Origin: Archangium violaceum
GTDB taxonomy: Bacteria; Myxococcota; Myxococcia; Myxococcales; Myxococcaceae
DNA length: 64,000 bases
Assembly (NCBI RefSeq): GCF_016887565.1
Contig: NZ_CP069396.1
Span: 8,538,001 to 8,602,000 of the forward strand
Reading direction: 5' to 3'
A program made the translations under genes and the position numbers. The notes beneath the pieces were generated by a model. The model saw only the letters and a list, made by a program, of their open reading frames with translations, had not been told where the DNA came from and did no database searches. Shown piece by piece: positions 52,977-61,764 of the stretch (the first letter of the stretch is position 1; each line of letters begins with the position of its first letter).

Positions 52977-54218
52977 TCAGACCGCGGGCCCGAGGACCAC
53001 CGGCAGCGACTGGAGCCCGCGGAAGCCCACGTTGTCCACCCACTCCGGCAAGACCCCTGGCGCCACCTGCATTCGTGGGAAGCGGCGCAGCAGCGCGGCG
53101 AAGGCCTCCTGTGCCTCCACGCGTGCCAGCGCCGCGCCCACGCAGTAGTGCGGGCCCATGCCGAAGCCCTGGTGACGCAACTCCTCGCGCCGCACGTCCA
53201 GCCGGTCCGGCTCCGGGAACTGGGCCGAATCCCGGTTCGCCGCCGCGATCATCAGCATCACCCGGTCCCCCTTCCGGAAGGTGTGGCCTCCGAACTCCAG
53301 GTCCACCGCCGCCACGCGGTTGGTGAACTGCACCGGCGAATCGTAGCGCAGCAGCTCCTCCACCGCGTCTGGCAGCAGCTCCGGCGCGCCCCGCAGCAGC
53401 TCCCACTGGTCCGGGTGGCGCAGCAGCGCCAGCAGCCCGTTGCCAATCAGGTTCGTGGTCGTCTCATGCCCCGCGAAGAGCACCAGGGTGCAGGTGGACA
53501 GCACCTCCTGTTCGCTCAGCAGGTTGCCCTGCTCCTCCGCCCGCACCAGCGCGCTCAACAGGTCATCCCCCGGCTGGGTGCGCCGCCGGGCGAGGAGCGG
53601 CCGGAAGTAGTCCTCGAATTCGAGGATGGCCTCCAACGCGCCCTCCACCTCCGCCAGCGTCGGACGGCCCGTGCCGATGAGGCTCGCCAGCTTGTCCGAC
53701 CACTTCTTGAGCCGGTACCGGTCCTCCCGCGGCAGCCCCAACATCTCGCCAATGACGATGACGGGCAGCGGGTTGGCCAGCTCGGAGATGATCTCCATCC
53801 GCTCCTTGCCCCTCGCGGCGTCCAGCAGTTCCTCCACCAGCGCCCGGATACGAGGACGCAGCGCCTCCACCATGCGCGGCGTGAAGGCCTTGTTGACGAG
53901 CGAGCGCAGGCGCGTGTGCGAGGGCGCATCATGGAAGAGCAACCAGGAGGCCATGTTGCGGCTCATCGGCGCCAGCTTCCGGACGACCTCCTCGGGCATC
54001 CCCTGGGAGAACATGCCCGTGCGGACCGAGGACAGACGCATGTCACGGAAGCCCGCATTGACATCCGCGTAGCGCGTCACCACCCAGGCCCCCCACGGCT
54101 CGCTGAAGTGCACGGGCGCCTCACGCAGCAGCCGGGCGTAGAAGGGATAGGGGTTCTGCCTCCGCTCGGGGCTCAGCAGTCCGTAGGGGTCGGCGACTTC
54201 CATCGGCATGCCCATCAT
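52977..54218 (-). CDS. Cytochrome P450
   Basis: A 413-residue bacterial P450. Signatures: I-helix LVLFAGHETTTNLIGNGLL near residue 250, ExxR in VEELLRYDSPVQ, and the heme-binding FGMGPHYCVGAAL with the axial Cys near residue 355. It oxidises an unknown small molecule with help from redox partners. Its ATG overlaps the stop of the methyltransferase gene (ATGA), so both are translated from one leftward transcript with the reductase upstream. A tailoring role is inferred. Confidence 0.93.
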   Translation of the reverse strand: MMGMPMEVADPYGLLSPERRQNPYPFYARLLREAPVHFSEPWGAWVVTRYADVNAGFRDMRLSSVRTGMFSQGMPEEVVRKLAPMSRNMASWLLFHDAPSHTRLRSLVNKAFTPRMVEALRPRIRALVEELLDAARGKERMEIISELANPLPVIVIGEMLGLPREDRYRLKKWSDKLASLIGTGRPTLAEVEGALEAILEFEDYFRPLLARRRTQPGDDLLSALVRAEEQGNLLSEQEVLSTCTLVLFAGHETTTNLIGNGLLALLRHPDQWELLRGAPELLPDAVEELLRYDSPVQFTNRVAAVDLEFGGHTFRKGDRVMLMIAAANRDSAQFPEPDRLDVRREELRHQGFGMGPHYCVGAALARVEAQEAFAALLRRFPRMQVAPGVLPEWVDNVGFRGLQSLPVVLGPAV

Positions 54219-55108
54219 GGTTCCTCGTGCAAGTGTTCACCCGCGCCTCTGGATGAGGCGGCGGACCCTGGTGATTCCCTCCCCTGGAGCTCGTAACGCA
54301 GGTGACGGATCAGGTGCCGGTAGAATGGCAGCCGGCCCATCATCCCGTACATCGCCCGGGAGAACCCGTTCCTGGCCAGCCGGTCGACGAGGGTGGGCAT
54401 CGTGAGGAACGGGACGTCCTCGGCGAGGCGGAGCTTTGGCACCTGCTTCTCGAGGTCGTGCGGATCATCGACGCCCCACACGAGCTCGACCTTCGCGCCA
54501 CGCACAGTCGCGAGCCGGGAGACCAGGCGCGTCATCGCCCCGCTGTAGCCGTCGAACATGAGCTGCCCGCTCGGGAATTGCCCGGTGATGCGCCGGAGAA
54601 GCGCCGTCCCGTCCTTCTCGTGCAGGTACATCATCAGGCCCTCGGCGATGACGAGCACCGGCGTGTCTCCGGGGATGGCGTCGAGCCAGGAGAGGTCCGT
54701 CACCGAGGAGCCGATGCGGCGATAGCCTTCGCGCTCCGGGTACAACCGCTCGCGCAGGGCGATGACGTCGGGGAAGTCGACGTCGTACCAGCGGACCTTC
54801 GGCCCCGGGTCGATCCGATACACGCGGGTGTCGAGGCCGCAGCCGAGGTGCAGCACCGTCGACACGGGGTTCGCCGCGAGGAAGGCCCGCGTCCACTGGT
54901 CGAAGTGCAAGGCCCGTATGGGCAGGGTGATGTCCCCCCCGCGCGGGAGCTTCAAGGCCTTGAAGTCGTAGTCGATGCGCGCGACGGCGTCCGCGGCGAA
55001 CCGGTCGCCGAGGATGGAATGCTCGGCCGTGGCGTCCCGTGCCTTGCCGTACAGCGTGGCGAGGTACGTCTCCTTCTCCTTCGTCAGACGAACCTTCTGC
55101 TCCACCAT
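54215..55108 (-). CDS. LCM/PPM-type SAM-dependent methyltransferase
   Basis: A 297-residue class I methyltransferase of the leucine-carboxyl-methyltransferase family (Tcmp-like), often found in polyketide or other secondary-metabolite loci. Motifs: VLHLGCGLDTRVYRIDPGPKVRWYDVDFPDVIALRERL, the SAM-binding GxGxDTR pattern, and VLVIAEGLMMYLHEKD. O- or carboxyl methylation is likely but the substrate is unknown. Overlaps the P450 start. Confidence 0.87.
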   Translation of the reverse strand: MVEQKVRLTKEKETYLATLYGKARDATAEHSILGDRFAADAVARIDYDFKALKLPRGGDITLPIRALHFDQWTRAFLAANPVSTVLHLGCGLDTRVYRIDPGPKVRWYDVDFPDVIALRERLYPEREGYRRIGSSVTDLSWLDAIPGDTPVLVIAEGLMMYLHEKDGTALLRRITGQFPSGQLMFDGYSGAMTRLVSRLATVRGAKVELVWGVDDPHDLEKQVPKLRLAEDVPFLTMPTLVDRLARNGFSRAMYGMMGRLPFYRHLIRHLRYELQGRESPGSAASSRGAGEHLHEEP

Positions 55109-55147
55109 GATCGCCTCTCCCGCCGCTGTGCGCGGTCCAACCCTGCG

Positions 55148-56029
55148 TCAATCCCGCATCAGGGTCCGGAACACGGCCGGCAATTCCTGGCGACCCAGAC
55201 CCTCGCTGAGGGCGCGCTTGTAGTTGTCGAGCAACTCCTGCGGGAAGCGCGCACTGATGCGGGCGTCCTTGCTCAGCCGGACAATGTGCTCGATGGCCGC
55301 GACGTGGGTATCGAGGCTGCACTGGTCGCCCGAGAAGTCGTTGCGTTCGACCATGCCCTGCGCGGCGTCGGCGGTGACGGAGACCAGACCGAGGAAGGAA
55401 CTCTTGTGGGAGAAGAAGATCTTCGGATCGAGACCTTCCGCCTTGCACATGGCCGCGGCGTGCAGGAACGCCAGGGAGCTGCCGTAGTAGGCCTCGAGAA
55501 TCGCGCAGTCGAGCGTCGCGGCGGAACCGATCTTCTCGTCGACGTAGACCGAGTTCCTGGCGATGGCCTGGAAGGTGGGGAGGTGCCGGTCGAAGACGGC
55601 TCGCGACCCGGCGTAGAAGACCGTGGCGTAATCGGTGGCGACGAAGCCCGGGTAGGCGAGGATCGCGGCGTCCAGGTAGTCCACGCCGTGTGCCTTCGCC
55701 CACTCCAGTCCCTCGCGAGCGTCCGCGGGTGAGCCGCTGGTGAGCTGAACGAGCGTCTTTCCGGCGAGTGCGCGCGCGACGCCCTCCGCGGAGAGCAGTT
55801 CGGCGCAGGCCGCGTAGTTGGACACGGAGACGACGACGAGCGCTCGTCCCGAGACGGCCTCGATGAGATTCTCGAACGCGAGGGTGCCACCGCCCACGGC
55901 TCTTGCCTTGCTGGGAGTCCTATTCCAGACCGCGACGTCGTGACCCGCCGCGGCGAAGGCTCGCGCCAGTGCACTTCCCATGAGGCCACTACCGATGACC
56001 GCTATTTTCGTGGGGCTACGGGGGTCCAT
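55148..56029 (-). CDS. NAD(P)-dependent oxidoreductase (imine reductase/6PGDH type)
   Basis: A 293-residue reductase with the Rossmann motif KIAVIGSGLMGSALARAFAAAGHDVAVWNRTPSKA and a helical C-terminal dimerisation domain. This is the beta-hydroxyacid dehydrogenase / imine reductase fold. The ATG at 56029 follows GGAG. It is the first gene of the leftward three-gene operon with the methyltransferase (39 bases later) and P450, so it probably reduces an intermediate in the same small-molecule pathway. Confidence 0.87.
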   Translation of the reverse strand: MDPRSPTKIAVIGSGLMGSALARAFAAAGHDVAVWNRTPSKARAVGGGTLAFENLIEAVSGRALVVVSVSNYAACAELLSAEGVARALAGKTLVQLTSGSPADAREGLEWAKAHGVDYLDAAILAYPGFVATDYATVFYAGSRAVFDRHLPTFQAIARNSVYVDEKIGSAATLDCAILEAYYGSSLAFLHAAAMCKAEGLDPKIFFSHKSSFLGLVSVTADAAQGMVERNDFSGDQCSLDTHVAAIEHIVRLSKDARISARFPQELLDNYKRALSEGLGRQELPAVFRTLMRD

Positions 56030-56066
56030 CTTCCATCTCCTTGTGTCGAGCGACAGAAGCACCAAC

Positions 56067-56099
56067 CCCTCTCCCTCCGGGAGAGGGACGGGGTGAGGG
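56067..56099 (+). repeat. REP-type palindrome (copy 5)
   Basis: CCCTCTCCC-TCC-GGGAGAGGG and ACGGGGTGAGGG, lying in the gap between the reductase and the lipoprotein gene. Almost identical to copy 3. Confidence 0.85.
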
Positions 56100-56126
56100 T
56101 ATCGGAAGGACGCAGGTTCGTATCCA

Positions 56127-56624
56127 TTACAGCAGGACGATGGGCCGCCTCGCATAGAGGATGACCTGGTCCAGCGGGACGCCGAGCTCGTCGAGCTTGA
56201 CCTGGGCTTGCTCGAGTGACTCCACGGCGAGGAGTCCTACCCGGACATAGCCGACCTCCTCGTCGAGATGGAGGGTTCCGACGCCCGGCACCGTCATGAC
56301 ATCGACGGCGTCCCTCACCATCTGACTCGAGGCTCTTCCGCGTGGAGCGCGGACCCGTACGGCGATGTTGGTGGCCTCCTCCCCGAAGATGTCACGCAGT
56401 CTGGCCTCGGCGCTCTCGCGCTGTTCGGGGGCGAGGAGGAGGACGACCCACTGGCCGTCTTCGAACGTGATGCCGCCGAAGTCCGGGACTTCCTTCGTGA
56501 CGCGGATGAACTGCAGGGTGAGCGCGCTCGGCTCCGGAATGCTCTGGCCGGGCTGGTCGTCGGGACCGGGTATACCGCAACCAACGGAAAGAAGGACGCA
56601 CAGCAGGGCAACTCGGCTCAACAT
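56127..56624 (-). CDS. Hypothetical lipoprotein
   Basis: A 165-residue protein with the lipobox LLSVGCGIP (modified Cys near residue 16) after a short hydrophobic signal. The mature part carries charged and beta-like stretches (FGGITFEDGQWVVLLLAP) and LARLRDIFGEEA-type helix. No known domain. Divergent neighbours do not explain it; small periplasmic lipoprotein of unknown function. Confidence 0.65.
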   Translation of the reverse strand: MLSRVALLCVLLSVGCGIPGPDDQPGQSIPEPSALTLQFIRVTKEVPDFGGITFEDGQWVVLLLAPEQRESAEARLRDIFGEEATNIAVRVRAPRGRASSQMVRDAVDVMTVPGVGTLHLDEEVGYVRVGLLAVESLEQAQVKLDELGVPLDQVILYARRPIVLL

Positions 56625-56746
56625 TCGAGGACCTCCAGGGTTGCGGGTGAAGACGTCCCGCCCTCACGTCATGTGTGGGCGCATCCAACACGGCCATCCT
56701 ATCATGGCGCCGCGGTCGATCCCGACCGGCCGAGCCCCTGCCTCGG

Positions 56747-57997
56747 CTACCCCACTCGAGGCAGTGCGAGCGGCAAGAGTGCGGAGGGCGGGTCCACCAT
56801 GTGGAGCACGCGCATGGTGCGCTGGTGCGCGTCCGGATCGAAGGTGGCCCGGAGCATCACTCGATCCCCCACGGCCGTGTTGAGCGTCATGGCCAGGCGC
56901 CGGGCCACGCTCACGTTCTCCAGGGTGCATCCGGGCACGCGGAGATCCTCGCCGGCCGCCGTGAGCCAGGGGCCCATGACGAGCGCGTTGAACCGCTCCT
57001 GCGAGGTCCTCCCCTCCCGGGCCAGTTGCCTCCCGAGCTCGAGCGTCGACAGCAGGCTCACCGTCATTCCCTGCCCATAGATGGGATTGAAGGAGCACAG
57101 CGCATCACCCATCATCACGAGGTTGTCGGCCTGGAACGCGGGCCGCAGCACGCGCGTGCCCGCCATCCTCCGAAAGCAGCGGATGGGCCCCACGAACTCG
57201 GCGTCGGACAGCACCTGGGCCACACAGGGGTCACGCAGGGAGCGCGCGTACTCCAGGAAGCCCTCCCGGTCTCCCGGGGGCAATTCGCGACCGGCGCCGA
57301 TCAGCATCGCCAGGTGGAGTCCGTCCTCGATGGGGTTGATGCCACCTCCGCGCAGGAAATGGGGCGCACACACCTGCACGTAGGCCTGCCGGAATGGCAG
57401 ACGCTCCGCGTGGGGGAGGCGCACCACACACGTGGAGTAGCTCGACCGAGCATCCACCTTCTCGAGCACCGCCTGCGAGCGGAAGGGACCGTTGCGCCCC
57501 GAGGCATCCACGAAGAGCGAGGCCTCCACCTCCCGCCCATCCCGCGCCTTCACCGCCAAGATGCGGCGTCGCGAGGAGTCCCACCGGAACGTCTCGGCCT
57601 CGAAGCGCTCGACGAGCTCGATTCTCGGGTTGCTCACCAGACGCGCACGGACCGTCTTCTCCAGGAGCCTGCGGCTGCACAGGCGCGAGGTGATGTCCGA
57701 GGGGGGACGCGGGAAGGCGCCGAAGCGGCCCACCCAATAGCTGTTCTTGCCCCAGTCGATCTCCACGGCCCCGGCCCGGATGAGATCCTCGTCGATGCCC
57801 GGGAAGAGCTCCCCGAGTGCCAACCAACCGCGTCGCATCAACACGTGGAGGTGATCCACCTGCGGCACGCCCTGGCGCTCGTGCGCCACGTCCTGTCCAT
57901 CCCTATCCACGAGCAGGACGCGCTCGAAGTGCTGGGACAACACGTTCGCCGCCGACAATCCCGCGATCCCACCGCCAATCACGACTGCGCTCGACAT
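56747..57997 (-). CDS. FAD-dependent oxidoreductase (geranylgeranyl reductase / squalene epoxidase-like)
   Basis: A 416-residue flavoprotein. The FAD motif is AVVIGGGIAGLSAANVLSQHFERVLLVDRD. The centre shows DITSRLCSRRLLEKTVRAR and VDASGRNGPFRSQ (DG-like), and the end NLVMMGDALCSFNPIYGQGM binds FAD. It resembles enzymes acting on isoprenoid or lipid substrates, though class is inferred. AAGGAG precedes the ATG at 57997. Its start region is divergent from the Cys-repeat lipoprotein gene. Confidence 0.82.
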   Translation of the reverse strand: MSSAVVIGGGIAGLSAANVLSQHFERVLLVDRDGQDVAHERQGVPQVDHLHVLMRRGWLALGELFPGIDEDLIRAGAVEIDWGKNSYWVGRFGAFPRPPSDITSRLCSRRLLEKTVRARLVSNPRIELVERFEAETFRWDSSRRRILAVKARDGREVEASLFVDASGRNGPFRSQAVLEKVDARSSYSTCVVRLPHAERLPFRQAYVQVCAPHFLRGGGINPIEDGLHLAMLIGAGRELPPGDREGFLEYARSLRDPCVAQVLSDAEFVGPIRCFRRMAGTRVLRPAFQADNLVMMGDALCSFNPIYGQGMTVSLLSTLELGRQLAREGRTSQERFNALVMGPWLTAAGEDLRVPGCTLENVSVARRLAMTLNTAVGDRVMLRATFDPDAHQRTMRVLHMVDPPSALLPLALPRVG

Positions 57998-58320
57998 GAA
58001 GAGGCTCCTTGGGTGCTTTCGTCTACGCAGACCCGTCGCACCCGTCATCACTCAGAAGGGGGAAACCACCCTCCCCTCCCGAAGGCTTTCACGCCGGACC
58101 ACGACAGCCCCTGAACCAGGGCCCCCTGCGTTGCTGCTCGACCAGTCGTTGGGTGTGGCAGGGTTTCCTCATATCGTCTCATCCAGTGAGAATGATTCTG
58201 ACGTGACGGGGAATTGTCTTGACGCCATCAGCCATGGGGCCATCTCAACTCAAACCCCATTTATTGCGATCTCCCCGGATTCTAATTATTGTCGTTTCCC
58301 TCTCTCGAAAAGGAGCAGTC
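57998..58320. other. Divergent promoter region with Fur-like site and relict leader
   Basis: This 323-bp region lies between two divergent genes and is AT-richer towards the lipoprotein gene. It holds TGAGAATGATTCT (58187-58199), a partial Fur-type palindrome. It also holds, at 58169-58189, a 21-nt match (one mismatch) to the leader of the mini cytochrome gene at 61761-61781, including its ATG and the GATGAGACGAT before it. A short frame (28 codons, 58089-58172 minus) follows the copied leader, so it may be a relic. Confidence 0.5.
58187..58199. promoter_or_regulatory. Possible Fur-type site
   Basis: TGAGAATGATTCT is a near-palindrome (AGAAT-G-ATTCT core) resembling one half of Fur boxes. 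It lies 122 bases upstream of the Cys-repeat lipoprotein gene. Evidence is weak without a second copy. Confidence 0.3.
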
Positions 58321-58890
58321 ATGAAGCGTGATACGACTTCCCTGCTGCACAGGACGATCTGGGGAGTGACCCTCTCGTGGGCCCTGGGATGCGGTGGGGT
58401 TCCTGAGACGCCGGAGACCTCCTCGGCCGAGGAGTTGGTGACCTCGGATGTCTCCGAGGCGCTCGCGGACGAGTGTTCTGGCGCAGTAGGGACGGGGACC
58501 TACAAGGGCTACATCTGCCCCTCGCATAACTTCATCACCACCCAGACAATCTCCTGCGCGGAGGCTCGCAACAACTGCGTGCTCAACGCCAACGCGAATC
58601 CGGGCAGCAGCGTCTTCTGTACCTGGAACAACCGGGTCATCTACCGCCGGGACGTGAGCGCGGGCGCGTGCAACTCCCTGGTCTGTTCCGCCGTGACGGG
58701 GACGGGGCAGTACAAGGGGTACGTCTGCCCCTCCCACAACTTCATCAGCACCAACGCCATTTCCTGCCAGGAGGCTCAGTCCAACTGCCAGCTCAACGCC
58801 AACTCGAACCCCAGTTCCAGCTTCTACTGCACCTGGAATGGAACGGAGATCTTCCGGCTCGAGAGGACCGCCGGCATCTGTCCCCGGTGA
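58321..58890 (+). CDS. Lipoprotein with two six-cysteine repeats
   Basis: A 189-residue protein: lipoprotein signal (SWALGCGGVP, Cys near 24), then two tandem domains of about 65 residues (about 50-115 and 119-187). Each has six Cys in matched positions and shared motifs: TYKGYICPSHNFITTQTISC in repeat 1 and QYKGYVCPSHNFISTNAISC in repeat 2, then NCxLNANxNP and a CTWN segment. Repeats are about 65% alike by eye, pointing to a duplication. No known family recognised; a surface disulfide-rich protein. AAGGAG precedes the ATG. Confidence 0.75.
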   Translation: MKRDTTSLLHRTIWGVTLSWALGCGGVPETPETSSAEELVTSDVSEALADECSGAVGTGTYKGYICPSHNFITTQTISCAEARNNCVLNANANPGSSVFCTWNNRVIYRRDVSAGACNSLVCSAVTGTGQYKGYVCPSHNFISTNAISCQEAQSNCQLNANSNPSSSFYCTWNGTEIFRLERTAGICPR

Positions 58891-58926
58891 GCGCGCCCTG
58901 ACAGCCGTCCCCGGCGCGACGCAATC

Positions 58927-60489
58927 TCACGGAGCTTCGTCTGGCTGGGGAACGGCGGTGGCTGGGGGCTCGACGAGGAACTCGATGTGGCTCGCGGCCG
59001 CGCAGGCGGTGTCGGGCCGCACCGTGGGCTTGCGCAGGAACTCCCGGGCGATGTCCGCCGCGCAGGTGTTGGTGTCGAGCACCGCGTGAGCGCCTCCAGC
59101 GATGACCACGTGGTGGCCGCGCTCGAGGGTCTGCTCCGCGGCGCTCCCCAGTGCCGGCGGGGCAACGGGATCGAAGTCTCCCGAGAGCAACAGCGTGGGG
59201 ACCCTGGACACCACCGGCTCGTACCAGGACGGGTCCGCGGCGCCCGAGGGCCACTGGGCGCAGGTGCTGAACATGCCGAGCTGCGTGGGCAGGAAGAAGT
59301 CCTGGAGTTCCGGCAGCGCTCCGGCCGCTCCCGCGCTCACCGCCTCGGGGCTGGTGGCGGACACCTCCTCGCGGCACAGGGTGGAGAGGTGCATTCCGTA
59401 GCTGAGGCGCATGAACGACGTCAGCATTGGCGAGGCGCCGATGGCGTTGCCGAGCAGTGCGGTCCGCCCCTCCATCACGCCGTGGAGCATGGCGGGAATC
59501 GTCTCGAGGATCGCCGGGTCCTGGAGGAAGCCGGACAGGAACTGGATGAAGACGGCCCCGTCTACCCGCAGGCGGCCGGGCCGGCCTTCCGGGGTCTGGA
59601 AGCGCACATCGAGGGGACTCGCATTCAGTGATCGCACCACCGTGGAGAAGACCTGCTCCAGCTCGGGATAGCGGGCATCACAGGCCGCATCCGCGGCGCA
59701 GGCCTCGAACACCTTGCGCAGGGAGCGGTCGAAGCCCGGCACCGCCTGGAGGTAGAGGTTGTCCCGCGGTGGCAGCACCGAGTCGATGATGACGCTGCGC
59801 ACGCGCTCGGGCGCCCGGCGGAGTACCTCCAGCGCGAGCCGCGAGCCGTAGGCGGAGCCGCGGAGGTTGATGTGCTGGAGTCCCAGCGCCAGCCGGATTG
59901 CCTCCACGTCCTCGGCGCTCTCCTGGGTGTTATAGGCAGTCACATCGATGCCCTGGCCCCGCAGGCGATCGCCGCACCGGCGCAGCGGGTCCGGATAGGG
60001 CATGCCGACCTCCCAGCACTCCAGCGCGGGCTCGGAGCCCCCGACGCCGCGCTGGTCGAACACGATGAGCTGCCGCTCCGGGGCGAGGGCCTCCACCCGC
60101 TCCCGCGTCAGGGGCTTCTCGAGCTGGGCGAGGCGAAGTCCCGGGCCTCCCGTCAGGAGCACCACCGGATCCTTCGCCTTCGCCTTCTCGGGCGCTTCGA
60201 AGATGGCCACCGCGACGCGGATCCACCGGCCGTCCGGTCGGGCATGGCGCTCCGGGACGGCGACGTAGCCGCACCGGACCGTCTCGCCTTCCACCTGATC
60301 TGGCGCCAACATGAACCAGCACGGTGCTGGCTCGAAGCCCGCCAGCGCGTGCTTCTCCGCCAGGGCCCGCCCGATGTGGTCCATTGGGGTGGACGGCTCG
60401 GCCGCCACCGCCTGGCCGCAGCCCGCGAGCAGCAGCCCACTTCCCACCCGTACCAGCCAGCGTGTCAGCCCTCTCCTCGAGAAACGCAT
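58927..60489 (-). CDS. TAP-like alpha/beta hydrolase lipoprotein, nucleophile altered
   Basis: A 520-residue protein of the tripeptidyl-aminopeptidase/proline iminopeptidase type. Lipobox LLLAGC (Cys24) and the core VVLLTGGPGLRLAQLEKP (oxyanion HGGPG-like) and LIVFDQRGVGGSEPALECW are present. The usual GxSYGT nucleophile elbow reads GSAYGS (residues 211-216), so the catalytic Ser is Ala213 with Ser212 beside it. The late acid GDFDPVAPP and His GGAHAVLD are present. It may be inactive or use Ser212. AAGGAGG precedes ATG 60489. Confidence 0.82.
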   Translation of the reverse strand: MRFSRRGLTRWLVRVGSGLLLAGCGQAVAAEPSTPMDHIGRALAEKHALAGFEPAPCWFMLAPDQVEGETVRCGYVAVPERHARPDGRWIRVAVAIFEAPEKAKAKDPVVLLTGGPGLRLAQLEKPLTRERVEALAPERQLIVFDQRGVGGSEPALECWEVGMPYPDPLRRCGDRLRGQGIDVTAYNTQESAEDVEAIRLALGLQHINLRGSAYGSRLALEVLRRAPERVRSVIIDSVLPPRDNLYLQAVPGFDRSLRKVFEACAADAACDARYPELEQVFSTVVRSLNASPLDVRFQTPEGRPGRLRVDGAVFIQFLSGFLQDPAILETIPAMLHGVMEGRTALLGNAIGASPMLTSFMRLSYGMHLSTLCREEVSATSPEAVSAGAAGALPELQDFFLPTQLGMFSTCAQWPSGAADPSWYEPVVSRVPTLLLSGDFDPVAPPALGSAAEQTLERGHHVVIAGGAHAVLDTNTCAADIAREFLRKPTVRPDTACAAASHIEFLVEPPATAVPQPDEAP

Positions 60490-60730
60490 GCTTCCTCCTC
60501 CTTGGCGTGTCCGGATACGGTTACAGGAGTGATTGAAATTTTGGAAGTAGCTGCTATCTCGGAATAGCCGGTCAGCTCGGACCGGGTTCAGCTCGCGAGT
60601 CCCGCCACCACATGTTGGAGCGCAGTGAGGGCAGCGCGTCTCCTCCCCCGTGGATGGCCCCAGGATATGCTCGCGACCGGCAGCCCGGTGGACGGGCGTG
60701 AGCCGTCGACCCTCTCGCCGTTCGCTGACG

Positions 60731-61381
60731 ATGCGCATCCTCTTCCACATCCAGACCTCACCCTTCGCCCGCCGTACCCGCCTCGCACTCGCGCACAAGG
60801 GGCTCACCTTCGAGCTGCGCAACGTGCGTGCCCACCCGGAGTTCCTCGAGGAGTCGCGCCGCCTCTCCCCACTCAAGACGACCCCCGTCCTCGTCGAGGA
60901 GGATGGACGTGTCCTCGGGGACTCGACCGCCATCTCCCACTACCTCGATCGGGCCTACCCCTCGGCTCCGCGGCTCTGGCCGTCGGAGCCCGATGATGCG
61001 CTCGCCGTCTTCGAGCTCGCCTCGCTCGTCGACCTCGCCCTGAACACGATCGCCGATCTCGGCGCCCGGTACTACGCGCTTCACTCCTCCGAGGCCTGGA
61101 ATGACGTGAAGACCGAGGCGATGGAGCGCGCCCAGCGCGCGCTGGACGCACTGGGCCAGCGCGTCTCGGTGCTCTCGCGCCCCACCATCGCCCGCAGTGG
61201 CTGGTCGGCGGCGGACATGTGGCTCGTCACCGCGGAGCACTGGCTCGCAACGATGCCCGAGCGTGCGCCCAAGTTCCCTGTGATCGCGCAGCTGGCCTCG
61301 CTCGGTTGGCGCCTGCCTCCGGAGCTCTCCCGCTGGGCCGATCAGCACCGCAACCGGCCCGATGTGATCGCGCTCGGCTAG
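60731..61381 (+). CDS. Glutathione S-transferase family protein
   Basis: A 216-residue protein: N-terminal thioredoxin-like domain with RILFHIQTSPFARRTRLALAHKGL and LSPLKTTPVLVEEDG, ILGDSTAISHYLDRAY (glutathione-binding Ser), and an all-helical C-terminal domain. The ATG at 60731 begins the conserved domain, so longer frames upstream are rejected. No Cys in the active-site position (SPFARR), so the catalytic residue may be Ser. Role unknown. Confidence 0.82.
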   Translation: MRILFHIQTSPFARRTRLALAHKGLTFELRNVRAHPEFLEESRRLSPLKTTPVLVEEDGRVLGDSTAISHYLDRAYPSAPRLWPSEPDDALAVFELASLVDLALNTIADLGARYYALHSSEAWNDVKTEAMERAQRALDALGQRVSVLSRPTIARSGWSAADMWLVTAEHWLATMPERAPKFPVIAQLASLGWRLPPELSRWADQHRNRPDVIALG

Positions 61382-61449
61382 CTTCTTCGCGAACGGACAG
61401 CTCCACCCTTCTTCTGCTCCGCCCCCGCTCGAGGGAGCCGGGCTGGAGG

Positions 61450-61764
61450 TTACTTGCCGCCAGCCTTGATGAAATGCGTGAGCGCGTCAGGCGTGAGCTT
61501 GTATTCCGGGCTCAGCGACGTGTGGCAGGACTTGCAGTCCTTGACGCTCGGGTTCTTGGCTTTGGCCGTGCTCAGGAACTTCTTCATGACCTTCTTGGCC
61601 TCGGCCTGTCCGCCCTTCGTGCAGGCATCCTTGACCAGGGTGGTCTTGAATTCCTTACGAACGCAGGCGGCGGCGTCAGCAGCCTGGGCATCCTGTGACA
61701 CCGAGGTCAGGGACAGGATACCGGCAGTAGCAGCAGCGAGAGCGAGCAATTCGAGTTTCTTCAT
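61450..61764 (-). CDS. Small c-type cytochrome
   Basis: A 104-residue periplasmic protein with a signal peptide (LELLALAAATAGILSLTSV) and one heme-binding CKSCH near residue 77. Another Cys pair (CVRK, CTKG) lies before it. The helical sequence after the heme site (LTPDALTHFIKAGGK) fits a short cytochrome c. Its electron partners are unknown. The leader before ATG (GATGAGACGAT) has a copy at 58169-58189. Confidence 0.8.
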   Translation of the reverse strand: MKKLELLALAAATAGILSLTSVSQDAQAADAAACVRKEFKTTLVKDACTKGGQAEAKKVMKKFLSTAKAKNPSVKDCKSCHTSLSPEYKLTPDALTHFIKAGGK

